The position numbers were made by a program, and so were the translations under genes. The notes beneath the pieces are model-generated. The model was not told where the DNA came from and ran no database searches. It saw only the letters and a program-made list of their open reading frames with translations. Positions 23,856 to 34,309 of a stretch of DNA of 64,000 nucleotides are shown one piece after another. This DNA comes from Coptis chinensis (lineage: Eukaryota > Streptophyta > Magnoliopsida > Ranunculales > Ranunculaceae): the NCBI GenBank assembly GCA_015680905.1, contig CM027381.1, positions 62,981,501 through 63,045,500 on the forward strand. The letters are read 5' to 3'. Numbering within the stretch: position 1 is the first letter of the stretch; every line of letters begins with the position of its first letter.

Positions 23856-24900
23856 TTAGACTGACAAAAAGATGATTGCAAAAGTGATGTGTTTTGACCC
23901 TTCGCTTCTAACGGCGGCGTAGAGATAAGCTAATGAATCTGCATGACGTAAGTCATTTCGGGGTCTTTGAGTGATAGAGATGCTATCAAATTGTCGAGCA
24001 AGACTACATATCAAACTAAGATAAGCCGCCATACGCTCATCTCTTGCTTCACAAGACCCACCACTGATTGGCAACAAGGCGAGAATCCGTGTATAACCGA
24101 GCTTTCGCCCCGATCATCAAAGTTGTTCTCAAGGCACAAATGGCGCCCTCATACTTTCGGCCGTTATTTGAAGCGGCGAAGCCAAGTCGCACAGATTTCC
24201 CAATCTTTTCTCCGCCGGGTTTAACAAAAACACATCCAATTCCATACCCAGATTTACTATGCGAGCCATCTGAGTAAACAATCCATATGTCAATGGGATT
24301 AGGAATTGCGTTTTCATGTCGGTCTTCGTCGCCCCCAATTAGCGGCGGCAGAATGTCTTCCATAGATTTTTCCATCAATGTAGCTGCCAGCTATATGCCA
24401 CTAGGTTGACCCGTTGAAGGACTTGTTAATATAGGAGGACTAACCAAGTATTTCTTCAGTTGTTGCAATGCCATCTCACAATCAATGTTCCAAGTTGCCG
24501 CCCTCTTTAAAGTCTGGAAGAAGGGATGACAACGATCGGAATATTTAGAAATAAATCTATGAAGAACGGCAAGCCGACCAGTAAGTCGTTGAATTTTCTT
24601 CTTATTTTTGGGTGATGGCATATCAATAACGGCCAGATTCGATCGGGATTAGCCTCAATACCTCTACGAGTCATGAGGTATCCCGAAATTTTCCGAAGAG
24701 GCCCAAAAGAACATTTGGCGGATTGAGTATCATGTTATACTTGTTAAGCCTATCAAAACAAGTTAAAGATCGGAAAGATGATCACCCCAGATTGTTCGAT
24801 TTAACGACTATATCATCGATATAAGCCTCCATTATTTTTCCCAACAGATCGGAAAAAATTGTATTGAAGAGTAAAATCCATTTCATCCAGAAGATTTAAA
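23856..24900 (-). pseudogene. Tat RT (partial), RNase H connection and second RNase H domain
   Basis: Reading minus strand: the RT palm begins abruptly near 24900 with GKIMEAYIDDIVVKSNN (a YIDD catalytic box), then LNKYNMILNPPKCSFGPL and ISGYLMTRRGIEANP. A connection segment follows at 24621-24391 (RLTGRLAVLHRFISKYSD). Then comes an RNase H-like domain at 24300-23870 with IWIVYSDGSHSKSGYG, GFAASNNGRKYEG, ARLYTDSRLVANQ, then AYLSLICSLARQFDS. Everything before the palm and all of integrase is missing. Several frame changes and stops are present. Confidence 0.75.
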
Positions 24901-25088
24901 CAGACAGACGCCTCCGGTCGAGCCTATGTGGAAGATGACACCTACCATTACCTCTAACAAGAGTTAGAGATTTTAGGCGGTACACACTTTTGGGTCCGAC
25001 TGGAGATTGTCTTTTTCTTTGCGTGTAACCAACCTATCTAGGTCGGTAGTTTGTCTGGGATTGTGGTCTTCCCTCTAGTTACTTCTAT

Positions 25089-25485
25089 GACACCTTCCAT
25101 CCCTGCTTGGTCGGACCTGTCTGGGATGGCAGTTTTTCTCAAATTTGCGAGGTCGGCCTTCCCTGTCAGGTCGGTCCAATCTAGGATGAAGGTTTTCATT
25201 ATACTTTCTTCCGTGACGCCTTTTTCCTGTCTGGATGGACCTGTCTAGGATGGCGATTTTCGGCAAATCTGCGAGGTCGGCCTTCCCTGTCAAGTCGGTC
25301 CAGTCTGGGATGAAGTTTTTCCTTATACTTTCTTCTGTGATGCCTTTTTTCCCTGTCTGGACGGACCTGTCTAGGCCGGATGGCGATTTTCCGCAAATCT
25401 GCGAGGTCGGCCTTCCCTGTCAGGTCGGTCCAATCTGGGATGAAGGTTTTCCTTATAATTTGTTCCGTGATGCCTTCTTTCGGAG
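25089..25485 (-). repeat. Tandem repeat of 124-130 bp near Tat gag
   Basis: Units start at GCGAGGTCGGCCTTCCC at 25147, 25271 and 25401, with a partial unit before the first and the last cut at about 25485. The unit lengths (124 and 130) are not multiples of three, so the array cannot keep one reading frame. It has a high GC content compared with its surroundings. Confidence 0.85.
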
Positions 25486-25710
25486 GTGTTGTATCACCGT
25501 TTGTGGTAGCGGCGGCAGTGGTGGCGGTGGCAGTGGTGGTGGCGGTGGCGGTTGCGCTGCTACAGTTGGATGTTGCGAATTGATCCTACCACTAAGAGCA
25601 ACTTGATTGTTCAACGGTTCTTGCATTGGGCGATTTGAATTTCGAGGGGTGCGAGTATTATTAGCAGGAGGAATATGTCGACTATTTGGTCTGCTTCTTG
25701 TGCTTACCAT
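25453..25710 (-). pseudogene. Tat gag N-terminal fragment
   Basis: The ATG at 25710, about 35 bp downstream of the primer-binding site, opens MVSTRSRPNSRHIPPANNTR, a start typical of plant gypsy Gag. A proline run (PPPPPPLPPPP) encoded by a GGT/GGC-rich stretch follows. It ends at a stop at 25453 where the 124-130 bp repeats begin, so the capsid and zinc knuckle parts are absent. Confidence 0.65.
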
Positions 25711-25743
25711 CTTGATTGTTTCACGTGATAATGAATTCTAAAA

Positions 25744-25761
25744 TCCCCACAGACGGCGCCA
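25744..25761 (-). other. Primer-binding site of the Tat element
   Basis: Minus-strand TGGCGCCGTCTGTGGGGA lies four bases inside the 5' LTR. The TGGCGCC start is shared with the Athila sites here and fits priming from a host tRNA 3' end. Confidence 0.85.
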
Positions 25762-25765
25762 ATTA

Positions 25766-26240
25766 TGTTTCGGCAATAAACTGCTTCAACACAACGAGAG
25801 CAATGATGACGAACGCACTAAGAAACAAAGGATTTTGATGTTGGGGGAGATGAAACTGAACCAAATAATGGCTGCCTACGTACCCAAGATCTATTCTCTA
25901 GGGATCAAGTTTCCACGTAGTTCCTTATGAAAAATAATGTGGTATTTATATAGGTAGAGTAGAGAGTCCTTGTAGCTCAAGTAATCTTGTTGCTTGAGTA
26001 ATTGTGATAGAGTATAACTGTCAACTGATAACTATCTTTTTGATAAGAAATGAATCTGGAGATAAATCAACGTATATTAGTGGCAAGCCATGTGGCTAAG
26101 GTTCAGCCTTAGACACATGAGTTAATAGGCCTGTACATTGATCCATGATATTGTGAATTGGGCTTTAGCCATATTGATTAAATGAATAAAATAGAGACCC
26201 CTACTAATGGACGTTTGCCACGTAGGTGGGGGTCGAAACA
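25766..26240 (-). repeat. Tat 5' LTR (475 bp)
   Basis: Same length and termini as 19643-20117, with about nine substitutions by eye. The second target copy CCTGG follows at 26241-26245. Confidence 0.95.
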
Positions 26241-26936
26241 CCTGGTTTACTAAAACTCATCCCCCCATCTACCCGTGCCATGTCCTCATGGTCACTACTA
26301 TTGGCCCAATCCTTAGAACTCTCAGAAAAGTTTTGTAAAAAAGTGTAGGCTTCATCAGGAGTAAGACTAGTAAATCTTCCTCCATTCATTGATTCAATTA
26401 ACTGACGGTTCATAGGTGAAAGACCTTTTATAAAGTAATGTACGATATTAAGTATGTCAAAACCATGATGTGGACAACGGACAAGTAAATCATTAAATCT
26501 ATCCCATGTTGTATGAAACTCTTCATTAGGTTTTCCTTTGAAGGTTGAAATAGCCAATTGCATGGCTTCAGTTTTACGTAAAGGGTAATATTGTTTCATA
26601 AACTTTTGTGATAGTTGCTCCCAAGTAGTTATAGAATTAGAGGGTAGGGATCTATACCAACGTGGTCGCGGCATCCTCAAAAGTCAATGGGAACAACCTT
26701 AATCTAGTCTCTTCAGGGAAAGATGAGGTGCTTTAAAAGTACTTAATATGCTCAAGAATTTACTCGGATGATTATATGGCTCTTCATTTGTTTTTCCATA
26801 ATATCTTGGCAACATATTAAGAATAGTGGGCTTAATCTCATAGTTATTGTTATTGTCGGGGGCATCACTATGCGCGGTTCGGTGGTTGAACTGCGATAGG
26901 TTGAAACAAGGTGCTAAGAGTTCTTTGATCAGCCAT
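26241..26936 (-). pseudogene. Athila B gag, 5' part
   Basis: The gag start is the ATG at 26936 (MADQRTLSTLFQPIAVQ). After a frame change, NYEIKPTILNMLPRYYGKT and NEEPYNHPSKFLSIL follow. The main capsid-like retrotransposon gag domain then lies in the open frame 26680-26246, with LPSNSITTWEQLSQKFMKQYY, FHTTWDRFNDLLVRCPHHG and HYFIKGLSPMNRQLIESMNGG. It is interrupted at the CCTGG target site by the Tat element and resumes at 19637. At least two frameshifts in the N-terminal third make it inactive. Confidence 0.8.
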
Positions 26937-28095
26937 GGCGGCTAATGGTACTCTCTCTCGTGTATCCTCTAAGTTTACTAGTGGTGTGTGTGTTTTTGAA
27001 TCGAGAATCGATCCCGAGTTTGATGGTGTGGTCTCTTCCAAAACCGAATTGGAAGATTGTTACAAGAATTAGCTCTTCCGATTAAACGCGTTTTTAGGCT
27101 TAATCACGAAAACCAAGTTTTCATGCACTAGATAATAAAGCTATGTAAAATAATCTAATATGCACTTAATTAACTAAATTATATTATCAAACTATATGAT
27201 GCTAACTATTAATGCTAATTATGAAACCGCTAACAGGGGATTCACGGTGGAAGAGAAGCACTTACTGTTACAGCAAGCAAAACAAGTCCAAAAATTTTGA
27301 TATTTTTATAGAAGCTACCTGATACGTCCAGAAAGTAGCCTGTAAAATTTCAGAGCAATCGGAGCTTGGTAAGTCCCTCTTCTTTACTGTTCAATCCTGC
27401 AGAGTCCAGTGAGAAGTTTTCTACACACACTGTAAACAATCGATTGAATAAATAAGTAAACGAGCACTAAAAATCACGAAATTTTTACTGAAGTCTCCTG
27501 ACGTGTCAGGGATGATCCTGTAAAAAGTTTGGATTATTTAGAATTTTATAGATCCTTCTTCTCGACTGTTCTTCCAGAGACCTTGGTCCTGAAAAGCTGC
27601 AGAAACACACTGAAAACAAGCAACTAGTTAAGTGGACAAAACAGGTCAAACAATACTCAAATTTTTACTGGAAGCTCCTGACTAATCGTGGTTCCTCCTG
27701 TAAAAAATTTAGAATTTTTGATAATGTACAATTAGCTCTGCTCGACTGTTTTTACAGATGCTTGCGTCCTGAAAACTGAAAACGGGGTACTGCAAAGATG
27801 ATGTTAGTTACCCAAGTAAGACAAGTACTAAAAATTCGAAAAACTTTCAATAAATTACCGATACTGTACAGATCAACTCTGTAAAATTTCAAAATTTTTT
27901 GAAATTTATAAATATGTTTTCTGTACTGTTCTTTTCTGTTAAACAAACACTAAATTTTATGGAAATACTTTTTACTATGAAATCTAATTGAATTATGCTA
28001 AATTAATCTAATTATGCTAAATATGCAATTTATACTATATGAATTCCTAAATTAAAGTAATCTAAACTAAATATTCTATCACCTAATCAATTTAG
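26937..28095 (-). other. Athila B leader (5' UTR)
   Basis: About 1.15 kb between the primer-binding site and gag, with no gene. Its distal part is a four-copy repeat of about 180 bp (27270-27940). Confidence 0.7.
27270..27940 (-). repeat. Four degenerate tandem repeats of about 180 bp in Athila B leader
   Basis: Each unit contains, on the plus strand, a C(A/T)AAAAATT..G block, a TTTTA(C/T)..AAGCTCCTGA block, TCCTGTAAAA.TTT and a (T)CTTCT(C)GACTGTTC end. Unit starts lie near 27278, 27462, 27636 and 27822, giving steps of 174-186 bp. No coding is seen. Confidence 0.7.
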
Positions 28096-28096
28096 A

Positions 28097-28112
28097 GCAG
28101 GCAGCGGCGCCA
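28097..28112 (-). other. Primer-binding site of Athila B
   Basis: Minus-strand TGGCGCCGCTGCCTGC lies one base inside the 5' LTR and resembles the tRNA-Asp site (TGGCGCCGTTGCC) of plant gypsy elements with one change. Confidence 0.85.
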
Positions 28113-28113
28113 T

Positions 28114-29648
28114 TGAAAAAGCACGCAACACGTAATTATTTGTGTCGTTGTTTGTGTTACGTATCTTTTGCAAATCTTACTTAGCCTATTATATATATTG
28201 ATTAGTATAGTGGCTAGCAAGGTATCAATCCTACTCTAAGTAATTAGTTGATAGTAATAGAAATTCCTAATCTAAATTACTCTAATGGATGCAAGTAAAA
28301 GATGTGGCTAAGTAATAAGTAATATATGGTTGATTTGATTTGAGATTTAAACTATGTATAAAATAAACTAAATTAAATATATGAATATGAATCAAGAGAG
28401 AGAATATCTTGGGAGAGATGAATCCACCAAAATCATAGAATTAGTCTAACAGATCTACCTATCATGCTTAATATAAATCACCAATAGAAACTCACCATAC
28501 CTACAAACCTTATGCTCATAACCATGATGATAATATGTGGCTTTCAACGTGCTTTCTATCTTTCCATCAAATACTTCTTCAATCTCCAATGATATCTTCT
28601 ATCTAACCAAATTGTGCTTTAAGTGGCATTCAATATACAACTCTAGGTGCCATGGAAAATCCACATGTGGCATTAACCATACAACTAATTGAGGTGCCAT
28701 AAAGAATCCAATCATCACACTAGAACACTAAAAACTAGAAGAAAAGAATCTAGGGTTTGTGGTATTTGGCTCTACACAATCTTGAATTACCCTAAGACCT
28801 CCTAACCTCCACAGGAGCGTTAGATCAATGGACAAATAAGAAGAAACTCAATGAGGGATTTAAACTAAAACATGATAGAAGAAGAACTAAACTAAAATAT
28901 ACAAAAAAGGCTTCATCTCCCCTCCCAAGAGAAGGGAGATTAGCCCCTCATACTATGCTATGAACACAATATGAAAAGGAATAATCTTTATAGCTATTAA
29001 TGGTGAAAAGGTCTGAACTTTCTTCTCTCTTAATTCTAGATCTAAGATGCAAAAACTAAATTTCCTAGATGATTGTAAACTGAGGTTTTTGTGCCTTATA
29101 TATTGGCTTACATGCTCGTCTGGATAGAGATCCAAATCCTATGTTTATTTGGTGTCAAACTCTCTCAGAATCTTTCTAGAAGCAATCCTGGAAAAGTTAA
29201 ATTCGGTTGGACCAAAGTTGGACGTGGCCTACTTTGCCCTCGCAGCTATTTCCCAAGCCGCAGGCTTCCGGCGACTTTTCGGTTTCCTAATTCTTGTGAA
29301 AGTCCGACTTCTTTTCCATGTTGATCTCATCTTCCTTTGAAGTCGAAATTAAGGCTTTGAGATCAGATTGAAGACTCTTCTAACTCAATTATTATCCTCT
29401 TTTAGAGTCCCATTAGGCTTGGCACTTATGGAGACAAATATGACATTTTTGCCTTCTTTTTAAATTAGTCAGAATTCCCAATGACTCCTTTTTGACTTGT
29501 TTGACTTCTTTTCCCTCCATATTTCACATTTAGGTTCTTTGACCTGCAAAAACTCAAATTGCATCATATTAGAATATTTAAATATAAAATGGAGACTAAC
29601 ATACACATAATTGGGGTTATAAATCATTACTTTTGAACACTTATCACA
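28114..29648 (-). repeat. Athila B 5' LTR (1535 bp)
   Basis: Matches 8076-9604 end to end by eye with scattered differences. It begins TGAAAAAGC and ends TTATCACA on the plus strand. Confidence 0.9.
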
Positions 29649-31009
29649 GGGCTGTTTCTGGATCCTTTGGAGAGCGTCCTTAAGTAGGTTCTCACAGGCA
29701 TGTGTTGAAGCACAAATTCTCTCATAATTTTTCCACTCAAGTTTTGCTAACTCTAGTGTGCAGTGGGCACACATTTCCTCACATACTCAATGACATTCAG
29801 AAGAGTCGAGGTCGATCCATCACAACTACTACTTATTATCACACTACCCTACTCCTAGTTAAGCTAGAGGTCTTTAATAGGAATTATGGGGCTTAGGTGA
29901 TAGTGTAGAAGAAAATGGAATGGAAAATCAAAAATATGATAAGTATGAGAGAACAGGGCCTTCAAAAAAGTTAACACTAGATAAATCCTTTGTTTGCTGC
30001 TTCTAAATATATTTTCTATGCTTAGCCCTTTTTGGCTTATTGACTCTTTTTTATTTGATTTTTGGGAGTTCTAACTATGACTTTTTACTTTTTACTGGGA
30101 ATTTTATTTCTATTTTTTTTTCCTTTTCTTTTTGAAGCAAATTACTCATTCGGGCCAGTCTTTCTCTTCACTTTTCTGTATTCATCCTATTTCTCATACT
30201 CATCAAATAGGTGGGTTTATTTTATTTTGGGGTTTAATAGATGGGTAAGGAAATGTTTGGTGAAAAATGAAAAATGGCTAAATGAAAGGTTCAATGGGGA
30301 GACTAGCGGTAAAATTTGTACAAGTATGTATTTATGGCTATATCGATCCAAAGAAAGCCTAAATTCTCTTCTAGAATTCGGATGGTGATCAAGTAAGTAG
30401 ACATGTGATTTCTCTACTCGAAATAACTACTCTTCTGTGTCATTACTCATAAATCACTCCTGTCGAGGCTTTTAGGCTAGATTCTCACTGGATTTGAAAT
30501 TAAGTAGTCTAACCATGGGTCCCAGAAACTTACTACTAAGTACAGTCAATGATACTCATTGCATGAATGTTCATGAAAAGATGTAAAAACTATTGCCTAC
30601 GTATTAACCTAAGTTTCAAGGAACAAATTCTCATCCTAGTGCTAAGATGAGATTTCTAGACAATTTTTATCACAGAAAAGGAAACAAGACTTTGTCACTA
30701 AATACGTTGAAAATAAAAGAAAGTAAAACTATAAACAAGCTAATAATACGCTAAATTTTTGCAAAAAAGGTTCTAACCACCCCCAAACAGAATGACACTT
30801 TGTCCTCAAAGGGTAAGAGAGAGAAAGAATATACCTGAGAAGCTTGAGCAAAGATTTAGCGAACAAATTGCAACAAAATGTTATTTGAACACAATATACA
30901 ATATACCAAAAGAAAACTTAAAATATCACACTAAGTAAAGAAAACAAACAAAATATCACACAACAAAAAGGGAAGAGCACACCAAATACATATATATACA
31001 GCCGATCAT
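29649..31009 (-). other. Athila A 3' non-coding region (distal side of nested insertion)
   Basis: Continues A after the nested Athila B. It carries a second copy of the purine motif at 30777-30812 (plus-strand ACCCCCAAAC then TTGTCCTCAA). Open frames on the plus strand here (for example 30062-30388) are low-complexity and not credible. Confidence 0.55.
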
Positions 31010-31969
31010 GTAAATTCAGGGCGCATCCAATCTAGGATCATCATGTGTGAAGTGCCACTCTTTAGCATCATGCCAGTTAATAATGGCCTACCATAGTTTG
31101 CTCCATTTTGTAGCTCCAGATCGGTCCAAGTGTCGCAGCATTTTATTGTCATTCGGGTAGCAAGGACCGTTCTTCAAGTACCTTGAACGACATCGCCATA
31201 CCCGAAACTACAAATAATGAATTATTTTATTTGCAGGACACATGGAATCTACTGTAACCCAGTCAGTAAAACCGGCCGAAAACTGTGGGAAGAAGACCAT
31301 CATTAAGCGGCTGGCGGTGACGGGTAAAAGTAAATAATGGTGTCGAAAGTCCTGAGCTCGTTTCAAATTCTGAACTACACAGTGAGTGATGTTGAAAAAT
31401 GTATGCTGCTGAGCAAGTGCATTGAAGACGATGCAGGAAGACTCATTGGCAGTAGAAAAATGTCAATCTCCCATGATGTTTAGAAGGATAAATAACATTG
31501 CATTCCTTACGTTCATTGTCATGCTTGCAAGGGGAATGTTTTGGTCAGGCTATTGTCCAGGTGTAGCTTCATTCTTCCTGCAGAGACCAACACCGTAAGA
31601 GTAGCAAAAGGTAGGCCAAGAGAAGGAATTGTAAGTGTTTTTAGAGATGTAGGGCTGAGTGGCGGAGGACTCTTGATAAGGTAGGTCCAAAGCCATAGCT
31701 ATCAGAGGTTCAGGAAAAACATGGTGTGTATCGCCAAGTCGGATTGTGAAGCCATCAAGGAAGAAACCATGTGCACGGTTGAAAGCAGTTGTGTCTTCCA
31801 TATGAGCATAAAAGTATGCAGCCAAACTTGGAGAATAAGTTTGCTCGGGTTGAAGAACGAGGGAAGACCAACCAATGTTGGCAATGAAGTCACGAAAATG
31901 AAGTCCATAAAAGGGATAGTCCATCATAGCTTGGAAAGATTGTTCAGGAATGATTTGTAGAGTCGACAT
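31010..31969 (-). pseudogene. Athila A env-position ORF 2
   Basis: The ATG at 31969 opens 139 codons: PEQSFQAMMDYPFYGLHF, then IGWSSLVLQPEQTYSP, AAYFYAHMED and GDTHHVFPEPLIAMALDLP. After the stop at 31550, shifted frames continue with NIPLASMTMNVRNAMLFILL, NIMGD, HFSTANESS and, near 31050, AIINWHDAKEWHFTHDD, ending near 31018. The whole pattern matches the plus-strand remnant 1201-2130. A TATAAATT box lies about 140 bp upstream. The role is unknown; it shares the N-terminal pattern with the B ORF at 13171. Confidence 0.6.
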
Positions 31970-32538
31970 CCTGAGAGAAAAAGATGGAGCTTGTAAGAGA
32001 GCGAGTTTAAGAACAATTATACAACAAAAACTGAGCTTAGAAAGTGAAGATTAATTCTGTTTGAGTGAAGAAAGGGATGAAATATGAGATCTAAGATGTA
32101 CAATTTATAATAGTTAAGCCTGACAGACTAGTAATCAATTTGATTAAAAGTCAAAAAGGTAGTTACATTGGCTTAAGCACCGAATAGTCCACTCCTTAAA
32201 ACTCGTGATTATGTTCTCCACTTAAGAGTAAACATATATTATCCTTGAGGTACACAGTGGCTGGAATATGGAAAGCAAGAAAAGTTGGAGTTCAAGAATT
32301 GCATTAATGATGAAAGAAGATGGATGATAGTTAAATTGTACTCCCAAGAAGAATTATAAACAAAGGAAGTAAAATGGGCTGTAGGAACAGAATATTATTA
32401 TAAAACTAATATACTTAATTACAACCTAAAAAAAACACACCAAACTGAACTATCACTCAAAAACACTCCAAATAACATATAAAAACAAAAGAGATGGACC
32501 TAGAAAGAAAAAATAAGTAAACAACCCAGAAACAAAGT

Positions 32539-33655
32539 CTAGTGGCGAGCACAATGAGAAGAGGGAGGCCCTTGTTGATGAGTAGGAAAAGTAGAAGGTG
32601 GAATGAAACTTGTCACAAGATGGTAAAGTTCATCATCTTGCCCGAGGACTTGCTGCTGTAGATTGCCCTGGTTCTCAAAAATCTTAGTATTATGCTCCAA
32701 GTTGAGGGTATGATTTCCTAAGAACTGAGTGTGGGCTTGCATTAACTCTTTATAGTCCTCGTTGTGCACCATCTGACGTTCTTGTAGGTTTAGCAATGTC
32801 CCGATGAGGATGTTTTGACTATTATGGAAGGCCCTTAGACCTTGGTGAAGAAATCGAATACCCTCCATAGGGTTAACTATGTAGGCAAGGGCATCCTCAG
32901 TGAAGAAATTCCCATAAGAGAAAGTGTTGTTAGCTTGGTCATTGCCCTGGTTAATTGCGGCAGATGGTGTCTAATAACCGTCCAAGCAGTTAGAGTGAAT
33001 TGTTATATTGCGAGCGGTTTTAAGAGTGATCAGAGGATATTCAACGTAGAAATCCCACTTCAGCATGATTCGTGTGATTATGGTAGGCAAAGGGGCAGCT
33101 TCACTTCTGGTATGAGTAATCGAATTTCAGAGATACCAGATTATGCAAAAATCGTCTCGTTTAGTCTGTAACACCTAGAGTAGGTGGAGAAGAGAAATTA
33201 TTTCAGATGTTTTGGTGTTGCCAACGACATTGTTTGCCAACCAGTGGATCACAGCTAGTTGATTTTTTTGTAAGGACTTATGACGAACAATATGAAGTTT
33301 GTCGTGGAATTCACCATACCGAATTGTTGCAAGCATGAGTTGTCCCACAGTTTCAAAACGTTTCTTGAAGATGAACTTCAAGATTTGTCATGGGAATTTG
33401 AACGACCTCGGAAATGAGTTCCCGAGTTAATTCATGTTGCCTTCCATTCCTTAGGAAAAAGAATTTACCATTATGGAAGTTGCTATTTTCGTAAAACATC
33501 ATAACCAACTCTCAGGAAAACGTGATTTGTGAATGATGCAAAAGAGGCACCCAACCTAGACGTATGATTTCAGTGTTGAAAAAGGAATGAAATAGGCCTT
33601 CAAGAAAATTTCTCTCAAAATCTTGTTCGGGCACTATTACTCACTTATTAGCCAT
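32539..33655 (-). pseudogene. Athila A env-position ORF 1
   Basis: From the ATG at 33655 (stop after four codons) the sequence reads VPEQDFERNFLEGLFHSFF, a GWVPLLHHSQITFS segment, MMFYENSNFHNGKFFFLRNG and LTRELISEVVQIP, the same pattern as ORF 2. The middle continues at 33381-33175 (KLHIVRHKSLQKNQLAVIHW). The C-terminal part (32868-32539) is a coiled-coil-like stretch (IRFLHQGLRAFHNSQNI, LEHNTKIFENQGNLQQQ) with an intact stop at 32539. At least one early stop and two frame changes are present. It lies directly upstream of ORF 2, with a 570-bp gap. Confidence 0.55.
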
Positions 33656-33875
33656 GGAAAGTAGAAAAGAAATATAAGGATGGATATGATGGAATGAAAG
33701 GGAGGTGGTTGTAAGAAAGAGTCTTACAGCCAAGATATAAGTAGACATGGATGAGAATGGGAGTGAGTTGTGAGATCCAGATTATATGGGGAAGGTCAAG
33801 ACGAAAAGCAAAGGATACATGTGTTTTTGTCTGAATACTCTGACGTGGCATTCACGTGAAAGTGAGTAGTTTTCA

Positions 33876-34120
33876 AAGTGGGTCTTTTAATGTCAGATTC
33901 CCAAGACAAAGAAGAAATTGTGCAAAAATATTAGAAAATAGAGAGGAAGGTGTCACAATGAAGTTGGACCAACACGTATTTTCTACCTTGGATATCTTAA
34001 AATAGGTCGTTTAACGTCAGATCCCTAAGACGGTGATCGAGGTTTCTTACTGGGGTAGAACATATGGAGGAAGGTTTCACAGGGTAGTTAGACCAACACA
34101 CATATTCTGAAAAGATGTAG
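33876..34120 (-). repeat. Tandem pair of about 125 bp with TTTAAYGTCAGAT motif
   Basis: Two units (33876-33995 and 34000-34120) share GGTC.TTTAA.GTCAGAT.CC.AAGAC and, 60 bp later, GAGGAAGGT.TCACA and GACCAACAC. The first motif recurs alone near 35302, 35347 and 35877. Confidence 0.75.
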
Positions 34121-34309
34121 CAAACCCCGAAATTGAAAGTTGTGGAGAGCTGAAAGGGTTGCGCGTGCTACTGAAATAGTGGCGCACGCGACTTGAGTTG
34201 AGGAATATCATAGATTTTGTTTTTTTAATGGGTTTTTGAGTTTTTTATTTTTATGATTTTTAATGAGGTTATTTGATTTTTTTTGTTTATGAGCAGGGAA
34301 AAATACAAC

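Larger units (their letters stand above)
19643..26240 (-). mobile_element. Tat-lineage Ty3/gypsy element, internally deleted, inside Athila B gag
   Basis: Two 475-bp LTRs (19643-20117 and 25766-26240) with matching TGTTTCG/CGAAACA ends differ at about nine positions by eye. A 5-bp target duplication CCTGG is exact. The primer-binding site (TGGCGCCGTCTGTGGGGA, minus) at 25744-25761 and a purine tract (minus AAAGAGGGAGCGG) at 20118-20130 fix the minus orientation. Remaining content in minus order: gag start, repeat block, partial RT, RNase H pieces, then a 3.7-kb region with an antisense ORF and repeats. Gag C-terminus, protease, RT N-terminus and integrase are not found, so it needs proteins from elsewhere. 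The extra RNase H-like domain after RT supports the Tat lineage. Confidence 0.9.
8076..29648 (-). mobile_element. Athila B: nested Ty3/gypsy retrotransposon (21.6 kb including the inner Tat element)
   Basis: Direct LTR copies at 8076-9604 and 28114-29648 start TGAAAAAGCACGC and end ACACTTATCACA. A primer-binding site (TGGCGCCGCTGCC, minus) lies one base inside the right LTR, and a polypurine tract abuts the left one. Minus-strand order is 5' LTR, PBS, long leader with repeats, gag (split by the Tat insertion), protease, RT, RNase H, integrase, env-position ORF, long 3' non-coding region, PPT, 3' LTR. It lies inside Athila A. The five flanking bases are CAGGG on the left and GGGCT on the right, so no exact target duplication is seen. 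Pol is broken by frameshifts; the last ORF is intact. Confidence 0.9.

Noticed and set aside
25235..25606. Glycine-rich 123-codon plus-strand open frame
   Set aside because: Mirror of the proline-rich Tat gag start and of the 124-130 bp repeats; the gag start and PBS fix the minus strand as coding.
30062..30388. 108-codon plus-strand open frame with hydrophobic F-rich start
   Set aside because: Derived from T-runs in Athila A 3' non-coding DNA; no family similarity and wrong strand for the element.
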